From contig JAKAKL010000121.1 of assembly GCA_021824565.1 (NCBI GenBank), positions 124,001 through 188,000 of the forward strand: DNA of 64,000 nt. The letters run 5' to 3'. The DNA comes from Bacteroidota bacterium (GTDB taxonomy: Bacteria > Bacteroidota > Ignavibacteria > Ignavibacteriales > Ignavibacteriaceae). Both the position numbers and the translations under genes were made by a program. The notes beneath the pieces are model-generated. The model made no database searches. It was not told where the DNA came from and was given only the letters and a program-made list of their open reading frames with translations. Shown here in pieces: positions 15,697 to 24,832 of this stretch; position 1 is the stretch's first letter, and each line of letters opens with the position of its first letter.

Positions 15697-18267
15697 TCAT
15701 AACATTAAAGTGATTGTAGCTATTAATTCCGACTTAACAAAATCATAATCGCTTTGCGAAATCTTTTTACCGTTGCGGTTAAGAACGTAGAACGAGTCGA
15801 CAATATCGTCTCCCTTGGTCGATATCTTCGCAAGATAAATGATTAAACCCAGCTCGCTCATCTTTGACGTGACCTGGTATAAAAATCCAAGGCGGTCGGG
15901 AGAAAAGACATCTATGATCGTATATTTTTTATGCTTCTCAAATTCTATTTTTATCTTGCCTGTGCGCTTAAAGAACTTGCTTTCAATCCGCCACCACTTC
16001 GATTTCATTCTTGCGATTTCCTGGTTAATCTGAAGCAAGCCTGACACAACCGCTTTCAAATCCTTTTCTATCTTGTCGTAGCGTTCGGCTTCGATCTTTT
16101 CGTTAGTTCTGAAATCCGTTACGTTGAAAGTGTCGATGATTATTCCGTCTTTGCGAGTGAAGATTTTTGCGTCGTGGATGTTGGCGTCGTTAATTGAAAG
16201 TACGCCGCAAAGCTTGCTTAATAACGACGGATAATCTTTCGTAATAACCGTAATATTAGTAAAGCCTTCAAACTCTTTGAACAAAGCGGAAAGCGTAACG
16301 CCCTTCTGTATTTCTTCAACATGCTTTGCAATTTCCTTTTCGGAAAACTGCTGTGTGTAGCCGAGATCGTTTATCGATGCAATATGTTCTTGCACGTGAG
16401 TCTCTGAAATAAGCGGAGAATGCTTGCTTATCTCTTTAGGCACGACATAAACGCTTGAGATTAATAATTCCTCTCCGGTGATCTGCTCATCGATCATCGC
16501 GTGAGATTTTTGATAAAGCTCTGCAAGCAAATCGCTTTTCCATGAGGTCCAAACGGCAGTGTTAACAGCCGAAAGATCGGCGTATGTTACAAGATACAGG
16601 AGATCGAGCTTTTCAAGAGAGTCGAAACGCGAGGTAAAATTATTTAAAGTCTCCGGATCATTTAAATTTCTTCTGAAGGCTATCTGCTCCATTACTAAAT
16701 GATTTCGTACAAGGAATGCAACGTGGTCGATTTCATCCTCGCTGTATCCAAGGCGGTTCATAATTGATGAAGCCATCTCAGCGCCGATAATTTCATGACC
16801 GCCAATGTTGATCGGCTTTGCAATATCGTGGAACAGCAATGCCAAGTGAAGTATTTCCCTGTCCTTCATATTGTTATAAATCTTGCCGAGAGGTGAAATA
16901 TCTTTTTCCAATCTTTCCAGGTTCTGAATTGTCATAAGAGTATGTTCGTCTGCAGTGTAGCAGTGATAAACTCCGTGCTGCAGGAACCCGATCAGATCAC
17001 CGAACTCGGGCATAAAAGCTTTTAGTACGCCAAGCTCGTTCATTGAAGACAACGTCTGTCCGACGTTTTTAGGGAGCTTCAATATTTCTCTAAAAAAAGT
17101 AGACGACTCGTTTTCCTGCTTTGAGAAGCCGTCGTAATTCTCCACCGTTTCTATTATTGTAGTACGGAGATTTTCGTCGAAGTGAGCGCTGTGAAGCCCG
17201 CGGTAGTAGAAGGCGCGCAGTATATCCGAAAAAGAAAGATCCTTTTTTTCATTAAGAGAAATTGTCTTCCCTTTCATTTTAAAGTTGTCGTCAAGGACTA
17301 TTGCAAGAGAATCGGGCAAAGGATTATAAATTTCTTCATGAAATTTTTTTAACATCGATTTGGAAAAGCGGTGAATGATATTTGCCGCGGTAAAATACTC
17401 GCGCATGAATACCGGCAGCGCATCTTTCTGGCTGTGGAACATCGACGAAATTCTCTTCTGCGCGCTGAATTCGAAACGGTCGTTCTTCTGGTTGGAAATC
17501 AAATGAAGAAGGTTTCTTACAGTTAAAATAATTTTGTAGCTGTTCAGAAGTCTCTTGCATTCACCGGAAGTTGTATAATTATTTTCTCTCAGCAGGCCGA
17601 CAAAGGATTCCGCCTGCGTCGTTTCGACCTGTTTGTTTAGCAGCGTCTTATTTTTTAAAATGTAAATCCATTCAATCGTCTGAAAATCGCGCAAGCCGCC
17701 GGCAGAACTTTTAACATTAGGTTCAAGGACTTTCGCAGAGTCGCCGAATTTATCATAGCGGGCTAAAACGTCTTCGTTTAATTCCTGTAATAATTTCGCC
17801 GTGACGTTCGCATCGATTGCGCTGAATAAATTATGATTCCATTCGTTATATATCTTATCGGAACCTAAAAGAAATCTTGTTTCAAAAAATTGTGTAAAGG
17901 TATGAAGATCTTCATCAAGATATTTTTTTATATCGGCAAAATCCCGGACGGTATGCGATGCCTCCAGCCCGTTATCCCAGAATTTCGTTACGAGTGCGCC
18001 GATCTCGTTTTGATTTTCTTCAACCTTATCCGTTATAAACATTAAATCAATATCCGAATAAGGCGACAATTCCCTCCTGCTGAAGCTGCCTGCTGAAGCA
18101 AGCACAAAGTTAAATTTCTTATTCCCGGAAAGCGCTCTTATATATTCTTCAACAAGCAGGCTGTAATCCATGCTGAACCTAAATGCATCCATCCTTTTCA
18201 TGTGGTCATGGAAAAGCTTGTCGCGTTTGCGAATGAATTCATGCTTAACGTTTACGGAAAATGTCAT
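15697..18267 (-). CDS. glnD: PII uridylyltransferase/uridylyl-removing enzyme
   Basis: An 856-residue protein with the full GlnD architecture: an N-terminal nucleotidyltransferase (A-G-S-F-S-R-R-E-L-S-P-Y-S-D-I-D, residues ~59-74), a GlnD-PII region with L-E-P-N-V-K-S-S-A-G-G-L-R-D, an HD hydrolase domain (L-L-F-H-D-I-A-K-P), and two C-terminal ACT domains (around 680-760 and 785-856). It senses glutamine and modifies PII signalling proteins. No PII gene or glutamine synthetase lies in the window, so its target is elsewhere. Confidence 0.94.
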   Translation of the reverse strand: MTFSVNVKHEFIRKRDKLFHDHMKRMDAFRFSMDYSLLVEEYIRALSGNKKFNFVLASAGSFSRRELSPYSDIDLMFITDKVEENQNEIGALVTKFWDNGLEASHTVRDFADIKKYLDEDLHTFTQFFETRFLLGSDKIYNEWNHNLFSAIDANVTAKLLQELNEDVLARYDKFGDSAKVLEPNVKSSAGGLRDFQTIEWIYILKNKTLLNKQVETTQAESFVGLLRENNYTTSGECKRLLNSYKIILTVRNLLHLISNQKNDRFEFSAQKRISSMFHSQKDALPVFMREYFTAANIIHRFSKSMLKKFHEEIYNPLPDSLAIVLDDNFKMKGKTISLNEKKDLSFSDILRAFYYRGLHSAHFDENLRTTIIETVENYDGFSKQENESSTFFREILKLPKNVGQTLSSMNELGVLKAFMPEFGDLIGFLQHGVYHCYTADEHTLMTIQNLERLEKDISPLGKIYNNMKDREILHLALLFHDIAKPINIGGHEIIGAEMASSIMNRLGYSEDEIDHVAFLVRNHLVMEQIAFRRNLNDPETLNNFTSRFDSLEKLDLLYLVTYADLSAVNTAVWTSWKSDLLAELYQKSHAMIDEQITGEELLISSVYVVPKEISKHSPLISETHVQEHIASINDLGYTQQFSEKEIAKHVEEIQKGVTLSALFKEFEGFTNITVITKDYPSLLSKLCGVLSINDANIHDAKIFTRKDGIIIDTFNVTDFRTNEKIEAERYDKIEKDLKAVVSGLLQINQEIARMKSKWWRIESKFFKRTGKIKIEFEKHKKYTIIDVFSPDRLGFLYQVTSKMSELGLIIYLAKISTKGDDIVDSFYVLNRNGKKISQSDYDFVKSELIATITLML

Positions 18268-18285
18268 ATAATTTTATACAACTGT

Positions 18286-18651
18286 TTACTTTATAAATTT
18301 TTCTTTTTTATATTCGGCGTGAACCACCGAAGAAATACCGCCGCGTACGTTGAACTCCGCCGTGATAAGCATGTAGCGCGGCTTGCATGCTTCTACAAGA
18401 TCATCCAATATTTTATTTGTTACGCTTTCAAAATAAATTCCGTCATTCCGGTAAGAGTTGAAATAAAATTTCAGCGATTTAAGCTCGATGCACAATTTAT
18501 CCGGGATATAATTAACAATGATCTTTGCAAAATCCGGCTGGCCTGTCTTTGGACAAACGGAAGTAAATTCCGGCGCAGTATGAATTACCGTATAATCTCT
18601 CTCGGGATATGCGTTATCAAAGACTTCAAGTAATTTTATTTTATCGCTCAA
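18286..18651 (-). CDS. queF: NADPH-dependent preQ0 reductase QueF
   Basis: A 121-residue unimodular QueF. The catalytic cysteine is in F-T-S-V-C-P-K-T-G-Q-P-D, followed by the family motif E-L-K-S-L-K-F-Y-F-N-S-Y-R, and the C-terminal part has R-G-G-I. It reduces the nitrile preQ0 to the amine preQ1 in the pathway to queuosine-modified tRNA. queC, which makes preQ0, lies about 50 bp upstream on the same strand, so the two form a short pathway unit. Confidence 0.95.
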   Translation of the reverse strand: MSDKIKLLEVFDNAYPERDYTVIHTAPEFTSVCPKTGQPDFAKIIVNYIPDKLCIELKSLKFYFNSYRNDGIYFESVTNKILDDLVEACKPRYMLITAEFNVRGGISSVVHAEYKKEKFIK

Positions 18652-18702
18652 TGAAACCTCGCGTTTATTTAAAATAATTTTTTTTAATTCGAACTTAACA
18701 AA

Positions 18703-19398
18703 TCAAATGTACACCGGTCTTGCAGCATATTTTATCGGATCGTCAACACCGGCAATTTGAAAGCCTCTAAGTCTTAATGCGCAGCTATCGCAGATGCCGC
18801 ATGCTTCCTCTTCATTTTGATAGCACGACCACGTAAGATTCAAAGGCGCGCCAAGCTGAATTCCTTTCTTAACTATTTCCGCTTTGGAAAAATTTATTAT
18901 CGGCGTTTCAATTTTAATTTTCGTGGAGGGCTTTGTTCCTTCGACTATCATCTTTTCAAATGCTTCGAAAAAGCTTGGACGGCAGTCGGGATAGCCGGAA
19001 GAATCTTCATAAACGGCGCCGATAAAAACTGCCTTCGCGTTCAATACTTCCGCCCAGCTTACGCACGCCGAAAGAATATTCGCATTCCTAAAAGGAACAT
19101 AAGAAGTTGGTATCTCTTTGTTTGCTAAATCTGCTTTTGTTACTTCTATATTTTTATCGGTTAAAGATGATCCGCCGATCTTTGCAAGGTGTGTATAATC
19201 TATTACTAACCTTTTGTCTACATTATAAAAGTCGGCAATATCGTTAAAAGATTTTAATTCTCTCTTCTCGGTACGCTGCCCGTAATTTATATGAGCGAAT
19301 GCAAGCTCAAAATTAAGCCCGGCAATAGCGGCGGTAACACAGCTGTCCATGCCCCCGCTGACCGCAATTACTGCAATATCTTTTTTATCCTTAGACAC
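18703..19398 (-). CDS. queC: 7-cyano-7-deazaguanine (preQ0) synthase QueC
   Basis: The open frame reaches 19446, but the extra 16 residues (M-R-C-Q-F-Y-Y-F...) are unlike QueC. A GTG at 19398, preceded by GGAG with 4-bp spacing, gives M-S-K-D-K-K-D-I-A-V-I-A-V-S-G-G-M-D-S, so I use it (231 residues). S-G-G-M-D-S is the PP-loop that binds ATP. The zinc-binding cysteines are in W-S-C-Y and A-C-G-I-C-D-S-C. The enzyme turns 7-carboxy-7-deazaguanine into preQ0. I saw no preQ1 riboswitch in the short region upstream. Confidence 0.93.
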   Translation of the reverse strand: MSKDKKDIAVIAVSGGMDSCVTAAIAGLNFELAFAHINYGQRTEKRELKSFNDIADFYNVDKRLVIDYTHLAKIGGSSLTDKNIEVTKADLANKEIPTSYVPFRNANILSACVSWAEVLNAKAVFIGAVYEDSSGYPDCRPSFFEAFEKMIVEGTKPSTKIKIETPIINFSKAEIVKKGIQLGAPLNLTWSCYQNEEEACGICDSCALRLRGFQIAGVDDPIKYAARPVYI

Positions 19399-19459
19399 TA
19401 TACTCCAAAAATTTAACGGGTAAAAATAATAAAATTGGCAGCGCAAATAAATGTGAAAA

Positions 19460-20644
19460 TCAATTGGCGCTTTGTATTGCGGCTTTCTTCACACGCTTAA
19501 ATAGTATGAATCCGAATGCAACTAAAAGCGACACTATAGACGATACTAAAAATGGAACCGCCGAGCCGAACTTGTCCCACAGTACTCCTGTAAGAAATGA
19601 ACCGAGCATTACCGCAAAGCTCGAAAGCATAGTTAATAGTCCTATCGCAGAGCCGCGGTTCTCGTCGTGAATAAGATCCGATACCCATGCCTTCGCGACT
19701 CCTTCCGTTGACGCCGCGTATATACCGTATAAAATGAACAAGCCCCACAGCATCTGGAAATCAGGCGCGACTGCAAATCCGAAATAAACGACGGAGAAAA
19801 CAAACAAACCGATTATAAATATTTTTGCTTTGCTGAATCTATCTGCAAGTTTCCCGACCGGGTACGAGGCTGCGGCATAAACGAGGTTGTAAAAAATATA
19901 TCCCGCTATCGCAAGCGTACTCGAATGAGAAATATTCCTTGACTTAAGTATCAAGAATACGTCGCTGCTGTTGACTAAAGAGAATATCGTAATCAAATAA
20001 ATTAATTGCTTGTACTGAGCCGGCGCAGTCTTCCAGAATTCGATATACTTAAACTTAGGTGCAGCTTTCTTCTCGACTATTTTATCTTTCACAAATGAAG
20101 TGAACGTAACTGCAATTACCGAAGGAACAAATGCGACAAGAAATACCAGCTTGTAATCATGCGGGTAAATGTGAAGAAGTATCAGCGCGGCGATTGGACC
20201 TATAGCCGCTCCCAATGTATCCATTCCTCTGTGAAATCCGAACACGGCTCCCGTATTTCCGTCTGCGTTCGCTGCAAGAAGCGCGTCGCGCGGCGCAGTC
20301 CGCATTCCTTTTCCTATGCGGTCGCCGACTCTTGAAACGACTACGGTTGAAACGAAAGGAAATAATCCGGGCAGCGGCTTTGATAACGCTGAAAGCCCAT
20401 ATCCGGCGGTTACAAATATCGAGCGCTTTTTCAGCTTGTCTGAAAGACGCCCGAAGTACCCTTTTAAAAACCCGGCGATGAATTCCGCGAGACCTTCGAT
20501 AATGCCCACGGTCGCCATTGATGCGCCGAGCGCCGCCGTTAAGAATATCGGTGTAACCGGGTAAAGCATTTCGCTTGCTATGTCCGTAAATAAACTTACG
20601 AAGCCGAGTATTAAAACTTGTTTTGAAATATTCTTTAGCGTCAT
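19460..20644 (-). CDS. Major facilitator superfamily transporter
   Basis: A 394-residue protein with about twelve hydrophobic segments. The loop motif G-Y-F-G-R-L-S-D-K-L-K-K-R between helices 2 and 3, and V-G-K-L-A-D-R-F-S-K in the second half, are the MFS A-motifs. The start S-L-F-T-D-I-A-S-E-M-L-Y-P resembles a branch of MFS proteins annotated as general efflux or YbfB/YjiJ-like carriers. Substrate unknown. It lies 61 bp upstream of queC on the same strand; no functional link is implied. Confidence 0.85.
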   Translation of the reverse strand: MTLKNISKQVLILGFVSLFTDIASEMLYPVTPIFLTAALGASMATVGIIEGLAEFIAGFLKGYFGRLSDKLKKRSIFVTAGYGLSALSKPLPGLFPFVSTVVVSRVGDRIGKGMRTAPRDALLAANADGNTGAVFGFHRGMDTLGAAIGPIAALILLHIYPHDYKLVFLVAFVPSVIAVTFTSFVKDKIVEKKAAPKFKYIEFWKTAPAQYKQLIYLITIFSLVNSSDVFLILKSRNISHSSTLAIAGYIFYNLVYAAASYPVGKLADRFSKAKIFIIGLFVFSVVYFGFAVAPDFQMLWGLFILYGIYAASTEGVAKAWVSDLIHDENRGSAIGLLTMLSSFAVMLGSFLTGVLWDKFGSAVPFLVSSIVSLLVAFGFILFKRVKKAAIQSAN

Positions 20645-20743
20645 CAGGATTAATTTATTTTTTCTTCAAAGATAAGCATGAAACTTTTAATTCCATGTTG
20701 ACCTGCAGTTATATTTTTCCGTTTACTGCCTTGCGAAAAATTT

Positions 20744-21415
20744 TTATTTAATCCCCGAAAGTGAAACAATGTCTCTGCTTTCAAGTATATTTTTTTTATA
20801 ATTCGTTGACACAGAGTTAATCATTGTTAGGCTTAGCTGTTTAAGTGTGCATACATAATTTGGAAACAGAGCCTTAATTATCGGATACATCCGGCTTATA
20901 TACTTATAAACAGAATGCGCGTTCTTCAGTTCTTTAGTCGGATGAATATAACCGGGTCTAAATGCATAAACTTGTTTGAAGGGCAATTTCATCAGATCAT
21001 TTTCGGTTTTCCCTTTTATACGCGCCCACATTGATTTGCCCTTCTCGCTGCTGTCCGTTCCCGCACCCGAGACATAGCAAAAGGTCATACCGCTATTGCG
21101 CGCGCTTAAGGTTCGTGCAAAATTCATTGTTAATGTATATGTAAGCTTATAGTAGTCCTCTTCGTTTTTTCCAATCGAAGTAACGCCGAGACAAAAGAAG
21201 CACGCGTTGCAGCCTCCGAGCAAATTTTCTATTGAAGATAAATCAAAAAAATCATTATGGATAATTTCTTTCAGCTTCGGATGGACAACACCGCAGGGTT
21301 TCCTATTGATTACCAAAACCGATTCCACAAGAGGATGTTGAAGACATTCATGCAGCACTCCCTCGCCTACCATACCGGTTGCGCCCGTAATTATTGCTTT
21401 TATTTTTTCATCCAT
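20744..21415 (-). CDS. NAD(P)-binding Rossmann-fold oxidoreductase
   Basis: A 223-residue short-chain/epimerase-like protein. The N-terminal G-A-T-G-M-V-G-E-G-V-L is the dinucleotide-binding glycine motif, and F-C-Y-V-S-G-A-G-T-D-S-S is the family's central strand. The tyrosine and lysine expected for SDR catalysis are not in the usual Y-x-x-x-K form, which fits the TIP30/HTATIP2-like and NmrA-like group. Substrate unknown. Monocistronic. Confidence 0.75.
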   Translation of the reverse strand: MDEKIKAIITGATGMVGEGVLHECLQHPLVESVLVINRKPCGVVHPKLKEIIHNDFFDLSSIENLLGGCNACFFCLGVTSIGKNEEDYYKLTYTLTMNFARTLSARNSGMTFCYVSGAGTDSSEKGKSMWARIKGKTENDLMKLPFKQVYAFRPGYIHPTKELKNAHSVYKYISRMYPIIKALFPNYVCTLKQLSLTMINSVSTNYKKNILESRDIVSLSGIK

Positions 21416-21664
21416 GATTATTCCATGCGATATTAATAATTTATTCTTTCAATAAATCTTTTATTTAAGTAAATATAATATTATACAACCATAAACTCGT
21501 AAATTTTTTAAAACAATCTTGACATCAGTTTCCCTTTCTTCTTCAAAAAAAATTTCTTTATTTAACCGTTAGAAAATTTAACTTATTTCATTTTGTCTTC
21601 CTTCAAAGCCGGAAGATTAAATTTAGACCGAAACTTGTTCTCTATTTTCTTTAAAGGAATAAAT

Positions 21665-22894
21665 ATGAAACAGAGACTTACCGCTTGCTTATTATTTTTT
21701 TCGATCATAATTTTTTTCAATAACTCTTTTGCCCAGTGGAAGCTTACACCGCTGTATAACCAATACATCTGGTCGTTCGCCGTTGTCGATACGAACATAT
21801 TCGCAGGCTCAAGCGGCGGCGGCGTTTATCTCTCCACCAATAACGGCGCAAGCTGGACTGAAATGGACAGCGGTCTGACCAACATGGGAATCTCTGCTTT
21901 AACTTACATTCCTAACGGAAACGGCGGCGTTATATTATTTGCGGGTACCTTCGGCAGCGGTGTTTTTAAATCTACCAACCTCGGCAAAAGCTGGGACTCA
22001 ACTGCAATGACTAAGGAAGACGTGTGGACCCTTGCCGTTAACGGCACTAATATTTTCGCGGGCACGCAGAACGGTATGTATCTGTCTACTAACAGCGGCG
22101 CTTCATGGACTGAAATTAATTCCGGATTTACTAATCCGGCTTTGCCTATTGTTAATACGCTTCTTGGAAACGGTCAGGATATTTTAGCCGGCACTACAAC
22201 CGGAGTCTATCTTTCAACCGACAATGGAACTAAATGGACTTCCTCAAGCTCCGGTCTTCCCGCCGCCGACGTCTGGGCATTATCAAAATACGCCTCTAAG
22301 ATTTATGCCGGCACTGCCTCCGGTTTATATGAATCAACAAACAACGGCTCTTCTTGGAAATCCTCCGCGCTTAATGATCAGAATGTTTGGGCTTTAGCCG
22401 GGAAGGATACCATGCTCTTTGCTGCTACACGGGATTCCGGCGTCTACATCTCGACTGATACCGGCGCGGCATGGATTAAAATAGATTCCGGTCTCGTCAG
22501 CTACAATGTTACAACTCTAGCAGTCAACGATTCAAACATTTTCGCGGGCTCGCTCGGCGTTTACGTGCTTCCGTTCAATTTAATTTTCGCCGTGCCGACC
22601 GGTATTAAACAGATCGATAATAATATCCCGAAAGATTTTGTATTATACCAGAACTATCCTAATCCTTTCAATCCAACCACAACAATAAATTTCTCCGTGC
22701 GCAAAGAAAGCTTTGTAACCGTAAAAGTTTTCAATGTGCTCGGCAGCGAGGTCGCGACTCTTGTCAACGAAGAAAAGCCGTCCGGCAATTATAAAGTTCA
22801 GTTCAACGGCGGCAGCCTTTCCAGCGGAATATATTTCTACAGGATGTCCGCCGGCAGCTTTACGGATACGAAGAAATTAATCCTTCTGAAATGA
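21665..22894 (+). CDS. Secreted beta-propeller protein with T9SS sorting domain
   Basis: The frame is open from 21593, but the ATG at 21665 follows AAAGGA and begins a signal peptide (M-K-Q-R-L-T-A-C-L-L-F-F-S-I-I-I-F-F ... F-A-Q), giving 409 residues. The body holds about seven repeats of the YCF48/BNR type (G-V-Y-L-S-T-N-N-G-A-S-W-T-E, then F-A-G-T), i.e. a sialidase-like propeller. The last ~85 residues form a type A sorting domain: N-Y-P-N-P-F-N-P-T-T-T-I-N ... S-S-G-I-Y-F-Y-R-M ... K-K-L-I-L-L-K. It is expected on the cell surface or outside the cell. Confidence 0.88.
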   Translation: MKQRLTACLLFFSIIIFFNNSFAQWKLTPLYNQYIWSFAVVDTNIFAGSSGGGVYLSTNNGASWTEMDSGLTNMGISALTYIPNGNGGVILFAGTFGSGVFKSTNLGKSWDSTAMTKEDVWTLAVNGTNIFAGTQNGMYLSTNSGASWTEINSGFTNPALPIVNTLLGNGQDILAGTTTGVYLSTDNGTKWTSSSSGLPAADVWALSKYASKIYAGTASGLYESTNNGSSWKSSALNDQNVWALAGKDTMLFAATRDSGVYISTDTGAAWIKIDSGLVSYNVTTLAVNDSNIFAGSLGVYVLPFNLIFAVPTGIKQIDNNIPKDFVLYQNYPNPFNPTTTINFSVRKESFVTVKVFNVLGSEVATLVNEEKPSGNYKVQFNGGSLSSGIYFYRMSAGSFTDTKKLILLK

Positions 22895-23022
22895 AAAGCA
22901 GTTTACTATGATTGATATTTTTCGTATTAATTAATCGGATAAAATTTATAAATAATTTTTTCGGAAACATTTTTTGACGTAATAAAAAGTTTTCTAACGA
23001 CCAATTTAAAGGCGAGGTAGTT

Positions 23023-23655
23023 ATGAAAAATATAGTCATTGTTATCTGTGCGCTTCTTATATCCTGCTGCTCCACGATGAACCAATTCGACAGCGAGATT
23101 AGTTCACCGGAGTTGCTTAAGCAATATCCGCTTCCATCTGTGCCGCTGTCTATTTATTCTCCAAACTTCGCGCTGAATCTTCGACTGCTTATACTGGAAG
23201 ACGGTACGGTTAGGCGAGCCGTTATTCTAAACAGAACCGGCAATGCTGAATGGGATTCCTTAGCGCGGGAATCTATTCTAAAATGGAAATATCTTCCTGC
23301 GCGTATTAACAACAAGCCTGTCAGCATGTGGGTTAGCCAGCGGGTCTGCGTTCAATTTACCGACCCCGTTTACGTTAACCTTGCGGAAATATTGTTAGAC
23401 AGCCTCGAGACCGCACAGGCGGTTTACGATGCGCTTATTCATAATGAAGATTTCGGCGCGCTTGCTGCAAAGTTCTCGGTCGATCCCTCACGGGATTATA
23501 ACGGCATTCTCGGCAAGGTTGATATAAGGCTGTTCCCGGATTATATTCAGCAGGAAATTTTAAAGCTTGGCATTAATGATTATACGAAGCCGGTTAAGTA
23601 CGGCAATCAATACGTGATTTTTAAGAAGCTGAGCGGCGAATCGTTCAGAAGCTGA
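23023..23655 (+). CDS. Lipoprotein joining a TonB-C-like domain to a parvulin-like domain
   Basis: A 210-residue protein with a short signal and Cys-containing lipobox region (C-A-L-L-I-S-C-C-S). Residues ~50-120 resemble a TonB C-terminal domain: L-I-L-E-D-G-T-V-R-R-A-V-I-L, W-D-S-L-A-R-E-S-I-L-K-W-K-Y-L-P-A, and V-S-Q-R-V-C-V-Q-F. Residues ~120-208 resemble a PpiC/parvulin rotamase: A-E-I-L-L-D-S-L-E-T-A, N-E-D-F-G-A-L-A-A-K-F-S-V-D-P-S, G-L/K-V-D ... Y-V-I-F-K-K-L. It probably sits in the periplasm on a membrane. Function unknown. Confidence 0.65.
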   Translation: MKNIVIVICALLISCCSTMNQFDSEISSPELLKQYPLPSVPLSIYSPNFALNLRLLILEDGTVRRAVILNRTGNAEWDSLARESILKWKYLPARINNKPVSMWVSQRVCVQFTDPVYVNLAEILLDSLETAQAVYDALIHNEDFGALAAKFSVDPSRDYNGILGKVDIRLFPDYIQQEILKLGINDYTKPVKYGNQYVIFKKLSGESFRS

Positions 23656-23664
23656 TCTGAAGCT

Positions 23665-24807
23665 TTACATGAAGTTTATTTTAATGTTTACGATTTCCGA
23701 ACGGCTTGCAATTCTAACCGGCGGTCCCCAGGTTCCCGCTCCGCATGAAACGTAATATTGCGTGTTATTCTTTTTCAAATAACCGAAACTGATTTCGTAA
23801 ACCATCTTGGTTATCAAGTTACCGGGAAACATTTGCCCGTGATGCGTATGCCCGGACAGTTGAAGATCGATACTGTTTTTCTCCGCTTCATCAAGTCCGA
23901 GCGGCGTATGATCCATTAAAATTAAAGGATAGTTTTTATCAACGTCTGGCAAAATTTCTTCAAGAGATTTCCTGCTTCTGCCGTCGAATTGTTTTACCGC
24001 TCTGTCGTTTCTCCCTATAATGTAAAAGTCATCGTTGATCTTCACCGCGCTGTCCTGCAGTACTTTCAGTCCAAGCTCTTTCATGTAATCCACACACTCG
24101 TCTCCTCCGTTTATATATTCATGATTGCCGGTGCATGCATAAATTCCGTATTTTGATTTTAACTTCAGCAATGCCGGACCAATATTATTTTTCTTAAGAT
24201 GGGAGGCTCTATCGTCAACAAGGTCACCGGCTACGAAGATAATATCGGGATTCAATGCATTTACTTTATCAACGATATTCTTTAAAAACTTTTCTCCGTT
24301 GATCGGCGATAAATGTATATCCGAAACCAGCACCGCATTTAGCTTGCTAATACCGCTCTTCTTTTTAGGAAGGTTTATATCGAGTTTCTTTGTAACAACA
24401 TTTCTCGTATTTATATAGCCGCCTAAAATTATTGTCAATGAGATTAAGAAAACTGCAAGCCCGGTAACGTGTTTTGCGTGGAGATAATTACTAGTAACTA
24501 CCGCAGGAAAGAAATGAACCTGGTAATTTATTAATCTCAGAATATCAATTAAGAAAACAGACAATAAAAGATAAACGAAGAACGCGAACCAGAAGGAGCC
24601 GATCCAGACCAAAGCGTCGTAAATTACGGAAGGCAGGTATCTAAATAAAATTCTGGAAACTATGTAAGACGTTGAAGCAAATATGAATATAACGGTATAA
24701 AATATTCTTAAATGCGGGTAACCTTCAAGAGCCTGCCAGCCGCGGATAAATATATAATAATTTATCGCAGCGTATATCGAGAAAAAGATCGAAAAGAATA
24801 TAGCCAT
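23665..24807 (-). CDS. Membrane-anchored metallophosphoesterase
   Basis: A 380-residue protein. Roughly 140 residues with four or five membrane helices precede a calcineurin-like phosphoesterase domain. The metal-binding motifs are S-D-I-H-L-S, G-D-L-V-D-D, G-N-H-E-Y and G-H-T-H-H-G-Q-M-F. The YkuE/YaeI-type layout is common in this group, and some of its members act on phospholipids or nucleotides at the membrane. The substrate here is unknown. It converges with the TonB-C/parvulin gene, 9 bp apart, and is followed by carB in the same direction upstream. Confidence 0.88.
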   Translation of the reverse strand: MAIFFSIFFSIYAAINYYIFIRGWQALEGYPHLRIFYTVIFIFASTSYIVSRILFRYLPSVIYDALVWIGSFWFAFFVYLLLSVFLIDILRLINYQVHFFPAVVTSNYLHAKHVTGLAVFLISLTIILGGYINTRNVVTKKLDINLPKKKSGISKLNAVLVSDIHLSPINGEKFLKNIVDKVNALNPDIIFVAGDLVDDRASHLKKNNIGPALLKLKSKYGIYACTGNHEYINGGDECVDYMKELGLKVLQDSAVKINDDFYIIGRNDRAVKQFDGRSRKSLEEILPDVDKNYPLILMDHTPLGLDEAEKNSIDLQLSGHTHHGQMFPGNLITKMVYEISFGYLKKNNTQYYVSCGAGTWGPPVRIASRSEIVNIKINFM

Positions 24808-24832
24808 ATATTTAACTTAGCGCCGGAGTTCT

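Noticed and set aside
19399-19446. Extended N-terminus of queC starting at 19446
   Set aside because: The added residues are unlike QueC, and GTG 19398 follows a GGAG with 4-bp spacing.
19399-19459. preQ1 riboswitch upstream of queC
   Set aside because: Only about 60 bp separate queC from the MFS gene, and no pseudoknot-forming loop with the A-rich tail is visible.
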